Shown: positions 52,070 through 61,891 of the stretch, one piece after another
How the letters are laid out: every line of letters starts with the position of its first letter
Position numbering within the stretch: the first letter of the stretch is position 1
Assembly: GCF_030371585.1 (NCBI RefSeq)
Contig: NZ_JAUDCE010000003.1
DNA: 64,000 nucleotides
Reading direction: 5' to 3' (one strand)
Source of the DNA: Megamonas hypermegale_A
GTDB lineage: Bacteria; Bacillota; Negativicutes; Selenomonadales; Selenomonadaceae
Notes under the pieces: generated by a model
Databases searched by the model: none
The model's input: only the letters and a program-made list of their open reading frames with translations
Told to the model about the DNA's origin: nothing
Made by a program: the position numbers and the translations under genes

Positions 52070-52176
52070 GTCAAGAAATTTATTCCAAATGACATAATAA
52101 TATATTTCATCAACAATTTCTATCACTATTTATTGCCAATTTTATAACAATCGTATTTCAAAACGGAGGTAATTCT

Positions 52177-53793
52177 ATGTACAAAAAACTGCAAAATCTA
52201 TTCATTATTCTATTCACTGTCCTCAGTATTTTTCTTCCTGCTACAGTTTTCGCCGCCGACAAACCGATTATTCTTCTCTACACAAATGATATTCACTGCA
52301 GCATCGAGGACAATATCGGCTTTGCTAAAATCGCCCGCTATAAAGAAGATTTAACTCAGTTCACGCCGTACGTCGCTTTAATCGATGCCGGTGATGCCGT
52401 TCAAGGCGCACCTATCGGCAAATTATCCCAAGGCGAAAGTATCGTCAACATCATGAATGCCGTCGGCTACGATTTTGCCATTCCCGGCAATCACGAGTTT
52501 GACTACGGCATGAACCGCTTTCTCGAACTCGATAACTTATTGAACTGCGGCTACTATTCCGCCAATCTAATTAATTTGAACACTGGCAAAAATCTTTTGC
52601 CAGCCTATAAAATCATGCAGTTCGGCGATACGAAAATAGCTCTAATCGGCGTAACGACACCGGAAAGTCTTACATCATCCACACCGGCATTCTTTCAGGA
52701 TGAACACGGCAAATTCATCTACTCTTTCGCCGAAGACGATACCGGCAAAAAACTTTACGCCAAAATTCAGCAGACTGTCGATACGGTAAAAAAACAGCAT
52801 GCCGATTATATAATACTTGTCGCTCATCTGGGCGAACACGGCATAACGCCCCGCTGGAGCAGCCTCGCTGTCGCCCGCAATACAACAGGCATTGACATTA
52901 TTATCGACGGACATTCCCATGAAACGGTATTAAAAGATACTGTCAAAAACAAACAGGGAAAAGACGTCATCATCACGCAGACCGGTACAAAATTAAATAA
53001 CCTCGGACATTTAGCCATCGAACCTGACGGTAAAATTTCCGTATTATTAATAGCCGATTTAAGTCTTTCCGACCCGAAAATCAAAGCTTTAATCAATGAG
53101 GAAAAACAGAAATTCGCACCGATTTTAAATCAGACCATCGGCAAATCCGAGGTAAATCTCACCACAATCGACCCGAAAAACGGGAAACGCTTAATCCGCA
53201 GCGGTGAAACAAACCTCGGCGATTTCGTAACGGACGCTTATAAAAATGTGCTTGATACCGATATCGCCCTGTGCAACGGTGGCGGCATCCGCAACGAAAT
53301 TCCCGCTTCAACCTTCACCTACAGCGATATCCTGACCGCTTTTCCGTTCGGCAATATGTGCGTAATCATCGAAGCAACAGGACAGCAGATTTTAGATGCG
53401 CTGGAAATGGGTGCTAAAGACTATCCGCAGGAAAACGGTGGCTTTTTGCAGGTTGCAGGATTGACCTACACGATTGACAGTACCATTCCTTCCGGCATCG
53501 TAACGGACGATAAAGGCAATTTTATTAAAACAGAAGGAGCTTACCGCGTGCAAAATGTCCTGATAAACGGCAAACCGCTCGATTTAAATAAAAAATACAC
53601 CGTCGGCGGCACTTCCTATATCCTCAAACTCGGCGGCAACGGTATGACCATGTTTAAAAATGCCCGTTTAATCCAAGACGAAATGATGTCGGAAACGGAT
53701 GTCATCATCGAATACATTCAAAATCATTTGAATGCCGTTATCGGCGATACGTATAAAAATCCTTATGGACAAGGAAGAATTATAATTAAATAA
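52177..53793 (+). CDS. 5'-nucleotidase/2',3'-cyclic phosphodiesterase family protein (UshA-like)
   Basis: Exported metallophosphatase that dephosphorylates nucleotides. 538 aa: signal peptide (residues 1-26, ending VFAADK), metallophosphatase domain with YTNDIHCS, DAGDAVQG, GNHEFDYG and DGHSHE, and C-terminal 5_nucleotid_C domain with GETNLGDFVTDAY and NGGGIRNEIP. GGAGGTAATTCT precedes the ATG. The hairpin-rich element B begins right after its stop. Confidence 0.9.
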   Translation: MYKKLQNLFIILFTVLSIFLPATVFAADKPIILLYTNDIHCSIEDNIGFAKIARYKEDLTQFTPYVALIDAGDAVQGAPIGKLSQGESIVNIMNAVGYDFAIPGNHEFDYGMNRFLELDNLLNCGYYSANLINLNTGKNLLPAYKIMQFGDTKIALIGVTTPESLTSSTPAFFQDEHGKFIYSFAEDDTGKKLYAKIQQTVDTVKKQHADYIILVAHLGEHGITPRWSSLAVARNTTGIDIIIDGHSHETVLKDTVKNKQGKDVIITQTGTKLNNLGHLAIEPDGKISVLLIADLSLSDPKIKALINEEKQKFAPILNQTIGKSEVNLTTIDPKNGKRLIRSGETNLGDFVTDAYKNVLDTDIALCNGGGIRNEIPASTFTYSDILTAFPFGNMCVIIEATGQQILDALEMGAKDYPQENGGFLQVAGLTYTIDSTIPSGIVTDDKGNFIKTEGAYRVQNVLINGKPLDLNKKYTVGGTSYILKLGGNGMTMFKNARLIQDEMMSETDVIIEYIQNHLNAVIGDTYKNPYGQGRIIIK

Positions 53794-53794
53794 T

Positions 53795-54363
53795 TGTTCA
53801 TTTTTCTTTTGAAAGGTCAAAAGAAAAACGAACCAAAAAGAAAAAACCTTTTTAACGTTTCGCTATCGCTGCACTGGGCGAGCCTTCGCAACGCTCGTTG
53901 ATATATAAACAGTACAACGACTCGAAACAATAAAATTCGGCTCGTGCTTTCCATTTTCAGCAAGAACTTAAATTGAGCTGTTGATACTGTATTTTGTTAA
54001 TCATGCTGAATTTTTATCTGCGTTGGAGATTTTTACGGTAGCTTTAGCTATTAAGAAAATAGTTTTTTAGCTCTGTTTTTAGTTTAAATGTTTGAGCGTA
54101 GCGAGTTTTTAAACGTTAGAGATAAAAAACTATTTTCTTAAAGTAAAAATCTCTTAGCAGTGCACGAACTAAGGCACTTTTAAGATAGCTCTTGGTGCTT
54201 TAGCATTTAGAGATATCTTATGCCGTAAGGTGAATTTTCGGCAACTTTTCTTTGTGCCAGCAAAGAAAAATTGCCTGGCATAATCCTGGCATAATATAGA
54301 AATAAACTATTAAATGTTTCTTTTTAACATATATTATGCCAAATGGTAGTTTCTTTAATTCGA
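53795..54363 (+). repeat. ~569 bp hairpin-rich intergenic element, copy B
   Basis: No gene. It begins one base after the UshA-like stop with TGTTCATTTTTCTTTTGAAA and is homologous to the - strand of 26679-27183 to its end. Copy B has about 65 extra bases near 54165-54235. The central long stem is kept: arms AAGAAAATAGTTTTTTA and its complement. It fills the convergent gap to the GH1 gene. Confidence 0.85.
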
Positions 54364-54393
54364 TTTCTTTTACAAATAAAGAAATTGATAAAT

Positions 54394-54443
54394 AAAAAGG
54401 ATTATAGCATATCATAGAATTCATGCTATAATCCTTTTTTATT
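54394..54443 (-). terminator. Terminator of the cellobiose PTS operon
   Basis: AAAAAGGATTATAGCAT pairs with ATGCTATAATCCTTTTT around a short loop; T-runs on both strands. Confidence 0.88.
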
Positions 54444-55888
54444 TAATCATTCATTAAATCTTCACCATTAGTAGCAATTACTTTTTTATACCAGTAAAAA
54501 GATTTTTTCGGCTTGCGGTTTAATGTACCGTTGCCCTGATTATCTTTATCTACATAGATGAAACCGTACCGTTTTTCCATTTCACCCGTTCCGGCGGAAA
54601 CAAGGTCGATACAACCCCACGGCATATAGCCCCACAAATCGACGCCGTCTTCTTCCACAGCTTTTTTCATCTGTTCGATATGCGCCTGGAAATATGCGAT
54701 ACGTCCGTCATCATGTATCATGCCGTCTGATTGTTCGTCAGCTTCCGTTTCATGCAGCCCGATACCGTTTTCCACAATCATCAATGGAACCTCATACCGT
54801 TCAGATAAAACCATCAGTGCATATCTGAGCCCTACCGGGTCAATCTGCCAGCCCCAGTCATTGCGTTTCAAATACGGATTATCGACTTTTTCGTCAGCTT
54901 CTTTTACATCTGTTTTTATCTTGCTTTCATCTGTCGTTACAACCGCCGTTTGATAATAGCTAAAACCGATATAATCGACTGTGCCTTCTTTAAGTGCCGC
55001 CAAATCCTCTTTCGTTATATCAAGCTGAATGTTTTTATTTTTCCACTGCGCTATTGCATACGCCGGATAATGACCGCGAACATGCACATCGCCGTAAAAA
55101 TTGCGTTTGTGCATTTCCTGCACGGAAAGTATCATATCATCCGGATTGCAAGTTAATGGATATACCGGCTGATATGCCAGCATACAGCCGACTTTCATAT
55201 CAGGATTGATTTCATGCGCGATTTTTACCGCTTTGGCACTGGCTACCAATTCATAATGGGACACTTGATACAATACCTGCAAAGGATTTTCCTCTTTACG
55301 CAATACCACGCCCGAATTGGTGAACCCGCAAAAATCATTTTCTATATTCGCCTGATTGTTTATTTCATTGAAAGTCATCCAGTATTTTACTTTATGCTGA
55401 TACCGTTTAAAGCATACTTTAGCAAAACGGACAAAGAAATCTATCAATTTACGGTTTTTCCAGCCGCCATATTTAACGACAAGATTATACGGCATTTCAA
55501 AATGCGACAGCGTGATGACCGGCTCAATATTGTATTTCAGCATTTCGTCGAACAAATCGTCATAGAATTTAAGCCCTGCTTCGTTCGGCTGTGTTTCATC
55601 GCCATTCGGGAAAATTCTCGTCCACGCGATACTCGTACGGAACGCTTTAAATCCCATATCGGCGAATAATTTTATATCGCCTTTATATCTATGGTAAAAA
55701 TCTATTGCTTCATGGTTCGGATAATTTTCACCGGCAATAACACCCTCCGTGATGCGGCGCGGTTTGCCGTAGCCGCCGACAGTCATCACGTCTGCAACGC
55801 TTACGCCTTTGCCGTCCTCATTCCAGCCGCCTTCAAGCTGGTGAGCGGCTACTGCGCCGCCCCATAAAAAATCTTTGCTAAATGGCAT
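54443..55888 (-). CDS. GH1 6-phospho-beta-glucosidase, paralogue 1
   Basis: Hydrolyses phosphorylated beta-glucosides delivered by the PTS. 481 aa TIM barrel with the acid/base motif TFNEINNQ near residue 170 and the nucleophile motif IVENGIGLHE near 370, plus FLWGGAVAAHQLEGGWNEDG at the start. Tandem with a closely similar gene upstream (9-base gap). Last gene of the operon. Confidence 0.92.
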   Translation of the reverse strand: MPFSKDFLWGGAVAAHQLEGGWNEDGKGVSVADVMTVGGYGKPRRITEGVIAGENYPNHEAIDFYHRYKGDIKLFADMGFKAFRTSIAWTRIFPNGDETQPNEAGLKFYDDLFDEMLKYNIEPVITLSHFEMPYNLVVKYGGWKNRKLIDFFVRFAKVCFKRYQHKVKYWMTFNEINNQANIENDFCGFTNSGVVLRKEENPLQVLYQVSHYELVASAKAVKIAHEINPDMKVGCMLAYQPVYPLTCNPDDMILSVQEMHKRNFYGDVHVRGHYPAYAIAQWKNKNIQLDITKEDLAALKEGTVDYIGFSYYQTAVVTTDESKIKTDVKEADEKVDNPYLKRNDWGWQIDPVGLRYALMVLSERYEVPLMIVENGIGLHETEADEQSDGMIHDDGRIAYFQAHIEQMKKAVEEDGVDLWGYMPWGCIDLVSAGTGEMEKRYGFIYVDKDNQGNGTLNRKPKKSFYWYKKVIATNGEDLMND

Positions 55889-55897
55889 TTTTACACC

Positions 55898-57352
55898 TCA
55901 ATCTTCATCATTACTCAAATCTTCACCATTGGAAGCGATAACTTTTTTATACCAATAGAAAGATTTTTTCGGTTTTCTGTCCAGAGTTCCTTTACCTTGA
56001 TTGTCCTTATCGACATAGATAAAACCGTACCGTTTTTCCATTTCACCCGTTCCGGCGGAAACCAGGTCGATACAGCCCCACGGCATATAGCCCCACAAAT
56101 CGACGCCGTCTTCTTCGACTGCTTTTTTCATCTGCTCGATATGCGCCTGAAAATATGCTATGCGTTTATCATCGTGTATCATGCCGTCGGATTGTTCGTT
56201 TTCTCTCGTTTCATGCAGACCGATACCGTTTTCCACAATCATCAATGGCAGTTCATATCTTTCCGACAGAATATCGAGTGTATACCGTATGCCTTTCGGG
56301 TCAATCGCCCAGCCCCAGTCCGTCTTTTTCAGATACGGATTATCTACACCGGTGGAAAATTCATCTTTATTATCTTTATCTATTTTACTTTTATCCGTAG
56401 TGACGATATTCGTCTTGTAATAGCTGAATGCCAGATAATCTACTGTGCCTTCCTGCAATATTTTCAAATCATCTTCCGTGATATCCAAATCCAGATTTCT
56501 GCGTTCCCATTCAGTTGTAGCATATGACGGATAATGACCGCGGCAGTGTACATCGCTGAAAAAATGGCGTTTGTGCATATCTTTCATTGCCAGAACCATA
56601 TCTTCCGGACGGCAGGTCAAAGGATACGTCGGTTCATAACCTATCATGCAGCCGATTTTAAAATCCGGGTTGATTGCGTGTCCGATTTTCACGGTTTTCG
56701 CGCTGGCGACAAGTTCATAATGCGCCGCCTGAAACAGCGACTGCCACGGGTTCGGTTCATCCTTAAAGATAATGCCCGAATTTACAAAACCCATAAACGG
56801 ACTGTCTATACTTGCCTGATTGTTGATTTCATTGAATGTCATCCAGTATTTTACTTTATCTTTATACCGCTTGAAGCAGACTTCCGCATATCTTACGAAA
56901 AAGTCTATCAGCTTGCGGTTACGCCATGCGCCGTATTTCGTAACGAGATTGTACGGCATTTCAAAATGCGACAGTGTAATGACGGGCTCGATATTATACT
57001 TTAACAATTCATCAAACAAATCGTCATAGAATTTCAGCCCTTCTTCATTCGGCTCCGTTTCATCGCCGTTCGGGAAAATTCTCGTCCACGCGATACTCGT
57101 GCGGAACGCCTTAAAGCCCATATCGGCAAATAATTTCACATCATCTTTATATCTATGATAAAAATCAATCGCTTCATGATTAGGATAATTTTCGCCGGCG
57201 ACAACTCCGTCCGTTATACGGCGCGGCTTACCGTAGCCGCCAACCGTCATCACGTCGGCGATGCTTACGCCCTTGCCGCCTTCATTCCAACCGCCTTCCA
57301 GCTGGTGCGCCGCCACTGCGCCACCCCATAAAAAGCCTTCACGAAATGGCAT
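55898..57352 (-). CDS. GH1 6-phospho-beta-glucosidase, paralogue 2
   Basis: 484 aa, same motifs as the downstream paralogue (TFNEINNQ, IVENGIGLHE), and most residues identical, particularly in the first 150 and the last 80. The central segment (residues ~180-340) differs most, which is where substrate-binding loops lie. GAGGTG precedes the ATG. It follows the IIA gene by 15 bases in the same operon. Confidence 0.92.
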   Translation of the reverse strand: MPFREGFLWGGAVAAHQLEGGWNEGGKGVSIADVMTVGGYGKPRRITDGVVAGENYPNHEAIDFYHRYKDDVKLFADMGFKAFRTSIAWTRIFPNGDETEPNEEGLKFYDDLFDELLKYNIEPVITLSHFEMPYNLVTKYGAWRNRKLIDFFVRYAEVCFKRYKDKVKYWMTFNEINNQASIDSPFMGFVNSGIIFKDEPNPWQSLFQAAHYELVASAKTVKIGHAINPDFKIGCMIGYEPTYPLTCRPEDMVLAMKDMHKRHFFSDVHCRGHYPSYATTEWERRNLDLDITEDDLKILQEGTVDYLAFSYYKTNIVTTDKSKIDKDNKDEFSTGVDNPYLKKTDWGWAIDPKGIRYTLDILSERYELPLMIVENGIGLHETRENEQSDGMIHDDKRIAYFQAHIEQMKKAVEEDGVDLWGYMPWGCIDLVSAGTGEMEKRYGFIYVDKDNQGKGTLDRKPKKSFYWYKKVIASNGEDLSNDED

Positions 57353-57367
57353 TATAACACCTCTTTT

Positions 57368-57691
57368 TTATTTATTCTCAAGTTTTTCCAATCTTTTATA
57401 GACATCAATCATTTCCAAAGCTACCGTTTTAAATCCTTCCGCACTCATGAGCTGGTCTTCTGCATGCAGTAAGAGCAGATTTACTCCTTCCGATTTGCCT
57501 TCCGCTTCCTTCGTCAAAAGACCCATATGGGCATCATGACCTTCATTGAATGCTTCGTCGCCGGCTTTAAAAAGTTCGTCTATTTCTTCCCATTTACCTT
57601 CTTTAGCCTTCTGAATGGCTTCAATATAACAGCTTCTTGCCGTTCCGACTGTGGAAATAATTTCAAATGCTACCTGTTCTAAACCTTCCAT
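57368..57691 (-). CDS. PTS lactose/cellobiose-family IIA component
   Basis: Cytoplasmic phosphocarrier. 107 aa helical protein with the start EQVAFEIISTVGTARSCYIE and the active-site helix LLLLHAEDQLMSAE containing the phosphorylated His. I start at ATG 57691, behind TTAGAGG; the longer frame from 57727 overlaps the IIB end. Between IIB and the GH1 genes. Confidence 0.92.
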   Translation of the reverse strand: MEGLEQVAFEIISTVGTARSCYIEAIQKAKEGKWEEIDELFKAGDEAFNEGHDAHMGLLTKEAEGKSEGVNLLLLHAEDQLMSAEGFKTVALEMIDVYKRLEKLENK

Positions 57692-57723
57692 TATAAACGC
57701 CTCTAACTCTCTTAATCTAAAAA

Positions 57724-58026
57724 TCAATCGCCCAATTTTGCTTTGGCAAATTCTATTACGCCTTTGCCGTCCATGCGGCCATACATTCTCATTTCAATCG
57801 GTTCAACGATTACGCCCGGGCACTGCGATTTGATTTTGCTTACCTGGAAACGAACCTGCGGACCGAGCAGAATAATATCAGCGTCCTTGCCTTCCGTCGG
57901 AGCTTCGCTCGTCGGATATGCCGCAATAGTGCATTCATAGTTAATTGCTTTTGCTGCTTCCTGCATTTTTTTAACCAGAATAGATGTACTCATTCCGCCT
58001 GCACACATTAATACGATTTTTCTCAT
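57724..58026 (-). CDS. PTS cellobiose-family IIB component
   Basis: Phosphorylated on Cys in the P-loop-like CAGGMSTSILVKKM at residues 7-20. 100 aa with VRFQVSKIK and the usual C-terminal helix. ATG 58026 follows GGAGG; the frame opens five codons earlier. Receives phosphate from IIA and gives it to sugar bound in IIC. Confidence 0.93.
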   Translation of the reverse strand: MRKIVLMCAGGMSTSILVKKMQEAAKAINYECTIAAYPTSEAPTEGKDADIILLGPQVRFQVSKIKSQCPGVIVEPIEMRMYGRMDGKGVIEFAKAKLGD

Positions 58027-58074
58027 GATAAATTCCTCCAATATATAATTTATAAAATATGAACTTAAAATTTA

Positions 58075-59379
58075 TTATTGATTACTTTCCTGTTCATCTC
58101 TCAGGTTTGCCTTATCCTGCGATACGACAAACGGGAAGTAAATCACAGTCGCTATAATTATATTTACAATCTGCACCACTGCACCCTGCCAACCGGCTAC
58201 AATAAGACCGGCCAGTATCGGCGGCGTCGTCCACGGTACCTGAACGGCTGAAAACGCCGGCATGAAACCGATGAAGATAGCAAAATACGTTACAATAAAA
58301 GCAACAACCGGCGCAAGTACAAACGGAAACAACAGATACGGATTGAATACAATCGGCAGACCGAAGATAATCGGTTCATTGACATTGAACAGACCCGGAA
58401 TAAATGACAGTCTGCTGATAGATTTGAGCTGTGCCGATTTAGCTTTGATAAACGCAGCAATCAAGAAGCCGAGCGTCATACCGCAACCGCCTGATTTAAA
58501 GAAAATATCTGTCATTTGAATTGTTACGATTTTAGCCTGAGGATTACTGAATAATGACATTCCCGCATTTACGAGCTGCTGATTATCAAGCGCATTGGCA
58601 ATGAGCATCGGATTTGTAATACCGCTGACGATATTCGGACCGTGAATACCTGCCCAAAACAGAACACTAGGCAAAGCCGATATTACTATACCGCCGCCAA
58701 GTGTATCAGTCAGCGATTGAAGCGGTGTCTGTATCACAGCGAATACGAGTTCCGGGAAAGTCATGTCGGTGAGTAAATTACATACTGCATATATGATTGC
58801 AAATAAAGCGAAAATGATTACAGCAGGAATGAGTGCTGCAAAAGCCTTTTGTACTCCTCCTGGTACTGATTCCGGCATCTTTATGGTTACTTTGTTTTTT
58901 TCACAGTAACAGAAAATTTTCGATACGATAACACCTACTACAATAGCTGCCAGGATACCGTTACTGCCTGCCCAAAGTTTCGGAATTACACCGCCTACTT
59001 CCACACCGCCTTCACCTATTGCGGTGGTTTTCATAATGATAACGAATGCACTGAGTGCCAAAACAGCAGCTGAAAAAGCATCGCAACCTTCAGCTTCCGT
59101 GTATTTGTACGTTATTCCTAAAACTACAATTATTCCGAGAATATCAAATGTCGCGCCTGATACCTGCGTAAGCGGTATACTCCAATCTGCGCCGAATGTA
59201 GATATCATAAAATCATTGTATCCGGGTATCGGAAGATTTGCCAAAAGAAGGAAAATTGAACCGGCAATCGTGAACGGCGTCGTAAAAATAAATCCGTCCC
59301 TAAGTGCCGCGACTTCCTTAATCTCTGCAAATCTGCCCATTAATTCTATAAACTTATCAAATATTGCCTGCTTAGACAT
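58075..59379 (-). CDS. PTS cellobiose-family IIC component
   Basis: Membrane channel and sugar-binding subunit. 434 aa, about ten membrane segments, with the family PFTIAGSIFLLLANLP start region and FNVNEPIIFGLPIVFNP, the conserved glutamate motif. First gene of the five-gene operon IIC-IIB-IIA-GH1-GH1. Strong GGAGAGGAG before the ATG. Confidence 0.93.
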   Translation of the reverse strand: MSKQAIFDKFIELMGRFAEIKEVAALRDGFIFTTPFTIAGSIFLLLANLPIPGYNDFMISTFGADWSIPLTQVSGATFDILGIIVVLGITYKYTEAEGCDAFSAAVLALSAFVIIMKTTAIGEGGVEVGGVIPKLWAGSNGILAAIVVGVIVSKIFCYCEKNKVTIKMPESVPGGVQKAFAALIPAVIIFALFAIIYAVCNLLTDMTFPELVFAVIQTPLQSLTDTLGGGIVISALPSVLFWAGIHGPNIVSGITNPMLIANALDNQQLVNAGMSLFSNPQAKIVTIQMTDIFFKSGGCGMTLGFLIAAFIKAKSAQLKSISRLSFIPGLFNVNEPIIFGLPIVFNPYLLFPFVLAPVVAFIVTYFAIFIGFMPAFSAVQVPWTTPPILAGLIVAGWQGAVVQIVNIIIATVIYFPFVVSQDKANLRDEQESNQ

Positions 59380-59475
59380 AATAAACTCCTCTCCAGAAAA
59401 TCCCTCTCCTAAACTTCTCTAAAAATTTATTTTCTGAGTTTATCTGTGCACATCTTCATCTCATCAACTGCGTTT

Positions 59476-59540
59476 AATATACCACAGCCTTTTTACCAGC
59501 TCAATACTTTCGCCATTTTCTGGAATAATGTTTCATTATT
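59476..59540 (-). promoter_or_regulatory. Promoter and palindrome upstream of the cellobiose PTS operon
   Basis: On the - strand TTGAGC (complement of 59499-59504), 17-base spacer, TATATT (complement of 59476-59481). A perfect 7-3-7 palindrome AATAATG-TTT-CATTATT at 59524-59540 lies 20 bases upstream of the -35, a place for an activator or repressor such as the neighbouring RpiR protein. Confidence 0.55.
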
Positions 59541-59605
59541 TTTTACGATTTTCACACAATTCATATCATTAACGCAAACCGCATAAATTGCGCAAAACAT
59601 AAAAA

Positions 59606-59650
59606 ACACAGCCAGAAAGTTATATCTAACTCTAACTGTGTTTTTATTTC
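59606..59650 (-). terminator. Terminator of the rpiR gene
   Basis: AAACACAG...CTGTGTTT stem with an imperfect extension, followed on both strands by A/T runs; it separates the regulator from the PTS operon. Confidence 0.65.
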
Positions 59651-59687
59651 TCCGAAACAATGTTCCAATAGCTGTTTTACCTCAAAA

Positions 59688-60575
59688 TCACCATAAACGA
59701 TTGGGGTCATGTACACTTTTTCCATTGACGGTTTCAAATTTACCTACAAATTTTTCCACACTCTTATAATTTTTGCTGAGCAGTATACCGAACAATACGT
59801 CAAGAATATACCGGCAGCCGACACTGAAAATAACGCCTCCCATACTCAGATAATCTATAACATTGGCGATATAGATAAATTCATCACAGAGTTTGTCCAG
59901 TGATGTATCCCTGCTTGCCGAAAGCAGAATAATTTTTGCCCCCTTTCGTTTCAATACCTGCGATATCCGTATTAAATTTTTATTTTCTCCTGTTCGACTA
60001 ATTAAAATAGCTACATCTTCCTTTTTAAACATGACCGCCTTTGCTACCTGATTATTTACTGTTTCATATACAACTGCCGGCTTTCCCGTCTGCACCAGAT
60101 GATAAACGGTGGACTGCGATATATAATAATTTAGGTCAAATCCAAAAAACACTATCTGACCAGCCGCATTCATCATATCGGCTACTCTTTCAAGCTGTTT
60201 ATAATTTATTTCATTCTTTGTTTCCTCTATTGCTTCAATCTGCAAAAAAGCCATTTTCCGCACCACTGATTTTACATCGTCCTTGCCGTTAATCGGTCTG
60301 TGTAAATCCCTAATCGGCTTTTCCAGTTCATCATTTTCAAAATCGGAAGTTCTGTTCACCTCACTGATGAATTTTATCTTAAATTCCGTATATCCTTTCA
60401 ACCCGCATTTTTGGCAAAGACGAAAAATCGCCGCTGACGATGTAAATGTCTTATTGGCAAGCTCTCGTATCGACATATTAACAATTTCTTTGGGATTATC
60501 CAAAATATATTTTATGATATTTTGCTCTACTGCCGAAAATTTTTCTCTTTCCGACAAAGTTTTCAGCAATCTCAT
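59688..60575 (-). CDS. RpiR/MurR-family transcriptional regulator
   Basis: Sugar-phosphate-sensing regulator. 295 aa: N-terminal helix-turn-helix (FTSSAAIFRLCQKCGLKGYTE) and C-terminal SIS domain (IVFFGFDLNYYISQSTVY, LLSASRDTSLDKL). Located directly upstream of the cellobiose-type PTS operon on the same strand, so it is the likely regulator of that operon. AAAGGCTGTG precedes the ATG. Confidence 0.9.
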   Translation of the reverse strand: MRLLKTLSEREKFSAVEQNIIKYILDNPKEIVNMSIRELANKTFTSSAAIFRLCQKCGLKGYTEFKIKFISEVNRTSDFENDELEKPIRDLHRPINGKDDVKSVVRKMAFLQIEAIEETKNEINYKQLERVADMMNAAGQIVFFGFDLNYYISQSTVYHLVQTGKPAVVYETVNNQVAKAVMFKKEDVAILISRTGENKNLIRISQVLKRKGAKIILLSASRDTSLDKLCDEFIYIANVIDYLSMGGVIFSVGCRYILDVLFGILLSKNYKSVEKFVGKFETVNGKSVHDPNRLW

Positions 60576-60604
60576 TTCATCACAGCCTTTTATTTTTCAT
60601 TATA

Positions 60605-60648
60605 GCACAAAAGGACATTTGACCTGCAAATCAAATGTCCTTTTATCT
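60605..60648. terminator. Terminator between rpiR and MFS paralogue 2
   Basis: AAAAGGACATTTGA and TCAAATGTCCTTTT form a perfect 14 bp stem. It ends the leftward MFS gene just before rpiR. Confidence 0.88.
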
Positions 60649-60649
60649 A

Positions 60650-61798
60650 TTATAAAATTTTAAATACATATCGTGCAATAAATGACTGAATGATGAACAG
60701 CCCCGCTAAAATGCAGAATACCGCCGTAATCCCTATGCCGTGCGCGATAAAGCCCAATAGTGCCGGACCGAACATTACGCCCAGATACCCCACGCTCGTT
60801 ACAGCCGTAACAGCGGAATTTATCGGCATAATCGACTGCTTGCCGAGCAGAGTATACACCACCGGCACGATATTGGCAGCTCCCAGACCGAGCAGGGCAA
60901 AGCCTGTCTGCACAACGATAAAATCATCGACGACGATTGCCAGAATATAGCCCAAACTTGCCACCAGTCCGCCGAAAATGACGACTTTCTGTTCACCCAA
61001 AGCTTGTACCACCTTATCGCCGATAAGCCTGCCTATGAGCATTGCCGCCGAAAATACGGCATAACCAACACCGGCAAGCGATAAGTCCACGCCTTTCGCT
61101 TCATTCAGGAAAATACCGCTCCAGTCCATCATACCGCCTTCACCGAGAAACGATATGACGGCCAGTATCCCGAACAGCCCGACAATCCCTTTCGGAATGG
61201 CAATCGCCTTTTCGTTGCCGCTGCCTTTATACGGCAGAAAATATCTGCCAAAATAAAGCATTATGGCAAAAATCACGCTGCAATGCAAAATCGCAATCTG
61301 CGTTGCCGACAAACCCAGTTTGGCCAGTATACTGAACAAGCCTGCTCCCAGAAAACAGCCCACACTCCACAGCGCGTGCATACCGGACATCATGCGCTTT
61401 TTCGACAGCTTTTCCACGATAACGGCATGAATATTCATATTTACATTCATTGTTCCGCCGATTGCCCCCAGAATAAATAAAAACACGGCATAGAGCCATA
61501 CACTCGGCAGCATGGACAGAAACACGATTTCCGCGCCCATCAAAAATCCCATTACCCGCAGGACTTTGCGGCAGCCGAATTTCTGCGCAAACAGTCCGGC
61601 TACCGGCATCATCAAAAACGAACTTACACCCGTACATAATATTAAAAGTCCTAGTACATCAGCTCCGATATTCAATCTGTCTTTGACCAGCGGTATCATC
61701 GGTGCCCATGTCGCTATCGCAAAACCCGAAACAAAAAATATTATTCTGGCTGCCATCTGTTCCTTTAATCCTACTTTAAAATTTTCTCCATTATGCAA
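60650..61798 (-). CDS. MFS transporter, paralogue 2
   Basis: About 382 aa, twelve membrane segments, homologous throughout to the MFS protein at 50848-52011. I favour a TTG start at 61798, nine bases after AAGGTG; a GTG at 61810 lies inside that ribosome binding site. Divergent from the marR gene, which probably controls it. Sugar or drug substrate unknown. Confidence 0.82.
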   Translation of the reverse strand: MHNGENFKVGLKEQMAARIIFFVSGFAIATWAPMIPLVKDRLNIGADVLGLLILCTGVSSFLMMPVAGLFAQKFGCRKVLRVMGFLMGAEIVFLSMLPSVWLYAVFLFILGAIGGTMNVNMNIHAVIVEKLSKKRMMSGMHALWSVGCFLGAGLFSILAKLGLSATQIAILHCSVIFAIMLYFGRYFLPYKGSGNEKAIAIPKGIVGLFGILAVISFLGEGGMMDWSGIFLNEAKGVDLSLAGVGYAVFSAAMLIGRLIGDKVVQALGEQKVVIFGGLVASLGYILAIVVDDFIVVQTGFALLGLGAANIVPVVYTLLGKQSIMPINSAVTAVTSVGYLGVMFGPALLGFIAHGIGITAVFCILAGLFIIQSFIARYVFKIL

Positions 61799-61891
61799 AA
61801 TACAATTCACCTTCTTTAAAAATCATAGATTTTTATTATAACCAAAAGCAAATACAATATCCAGCTTTTAATTGTAATATTTAAATAAAAA

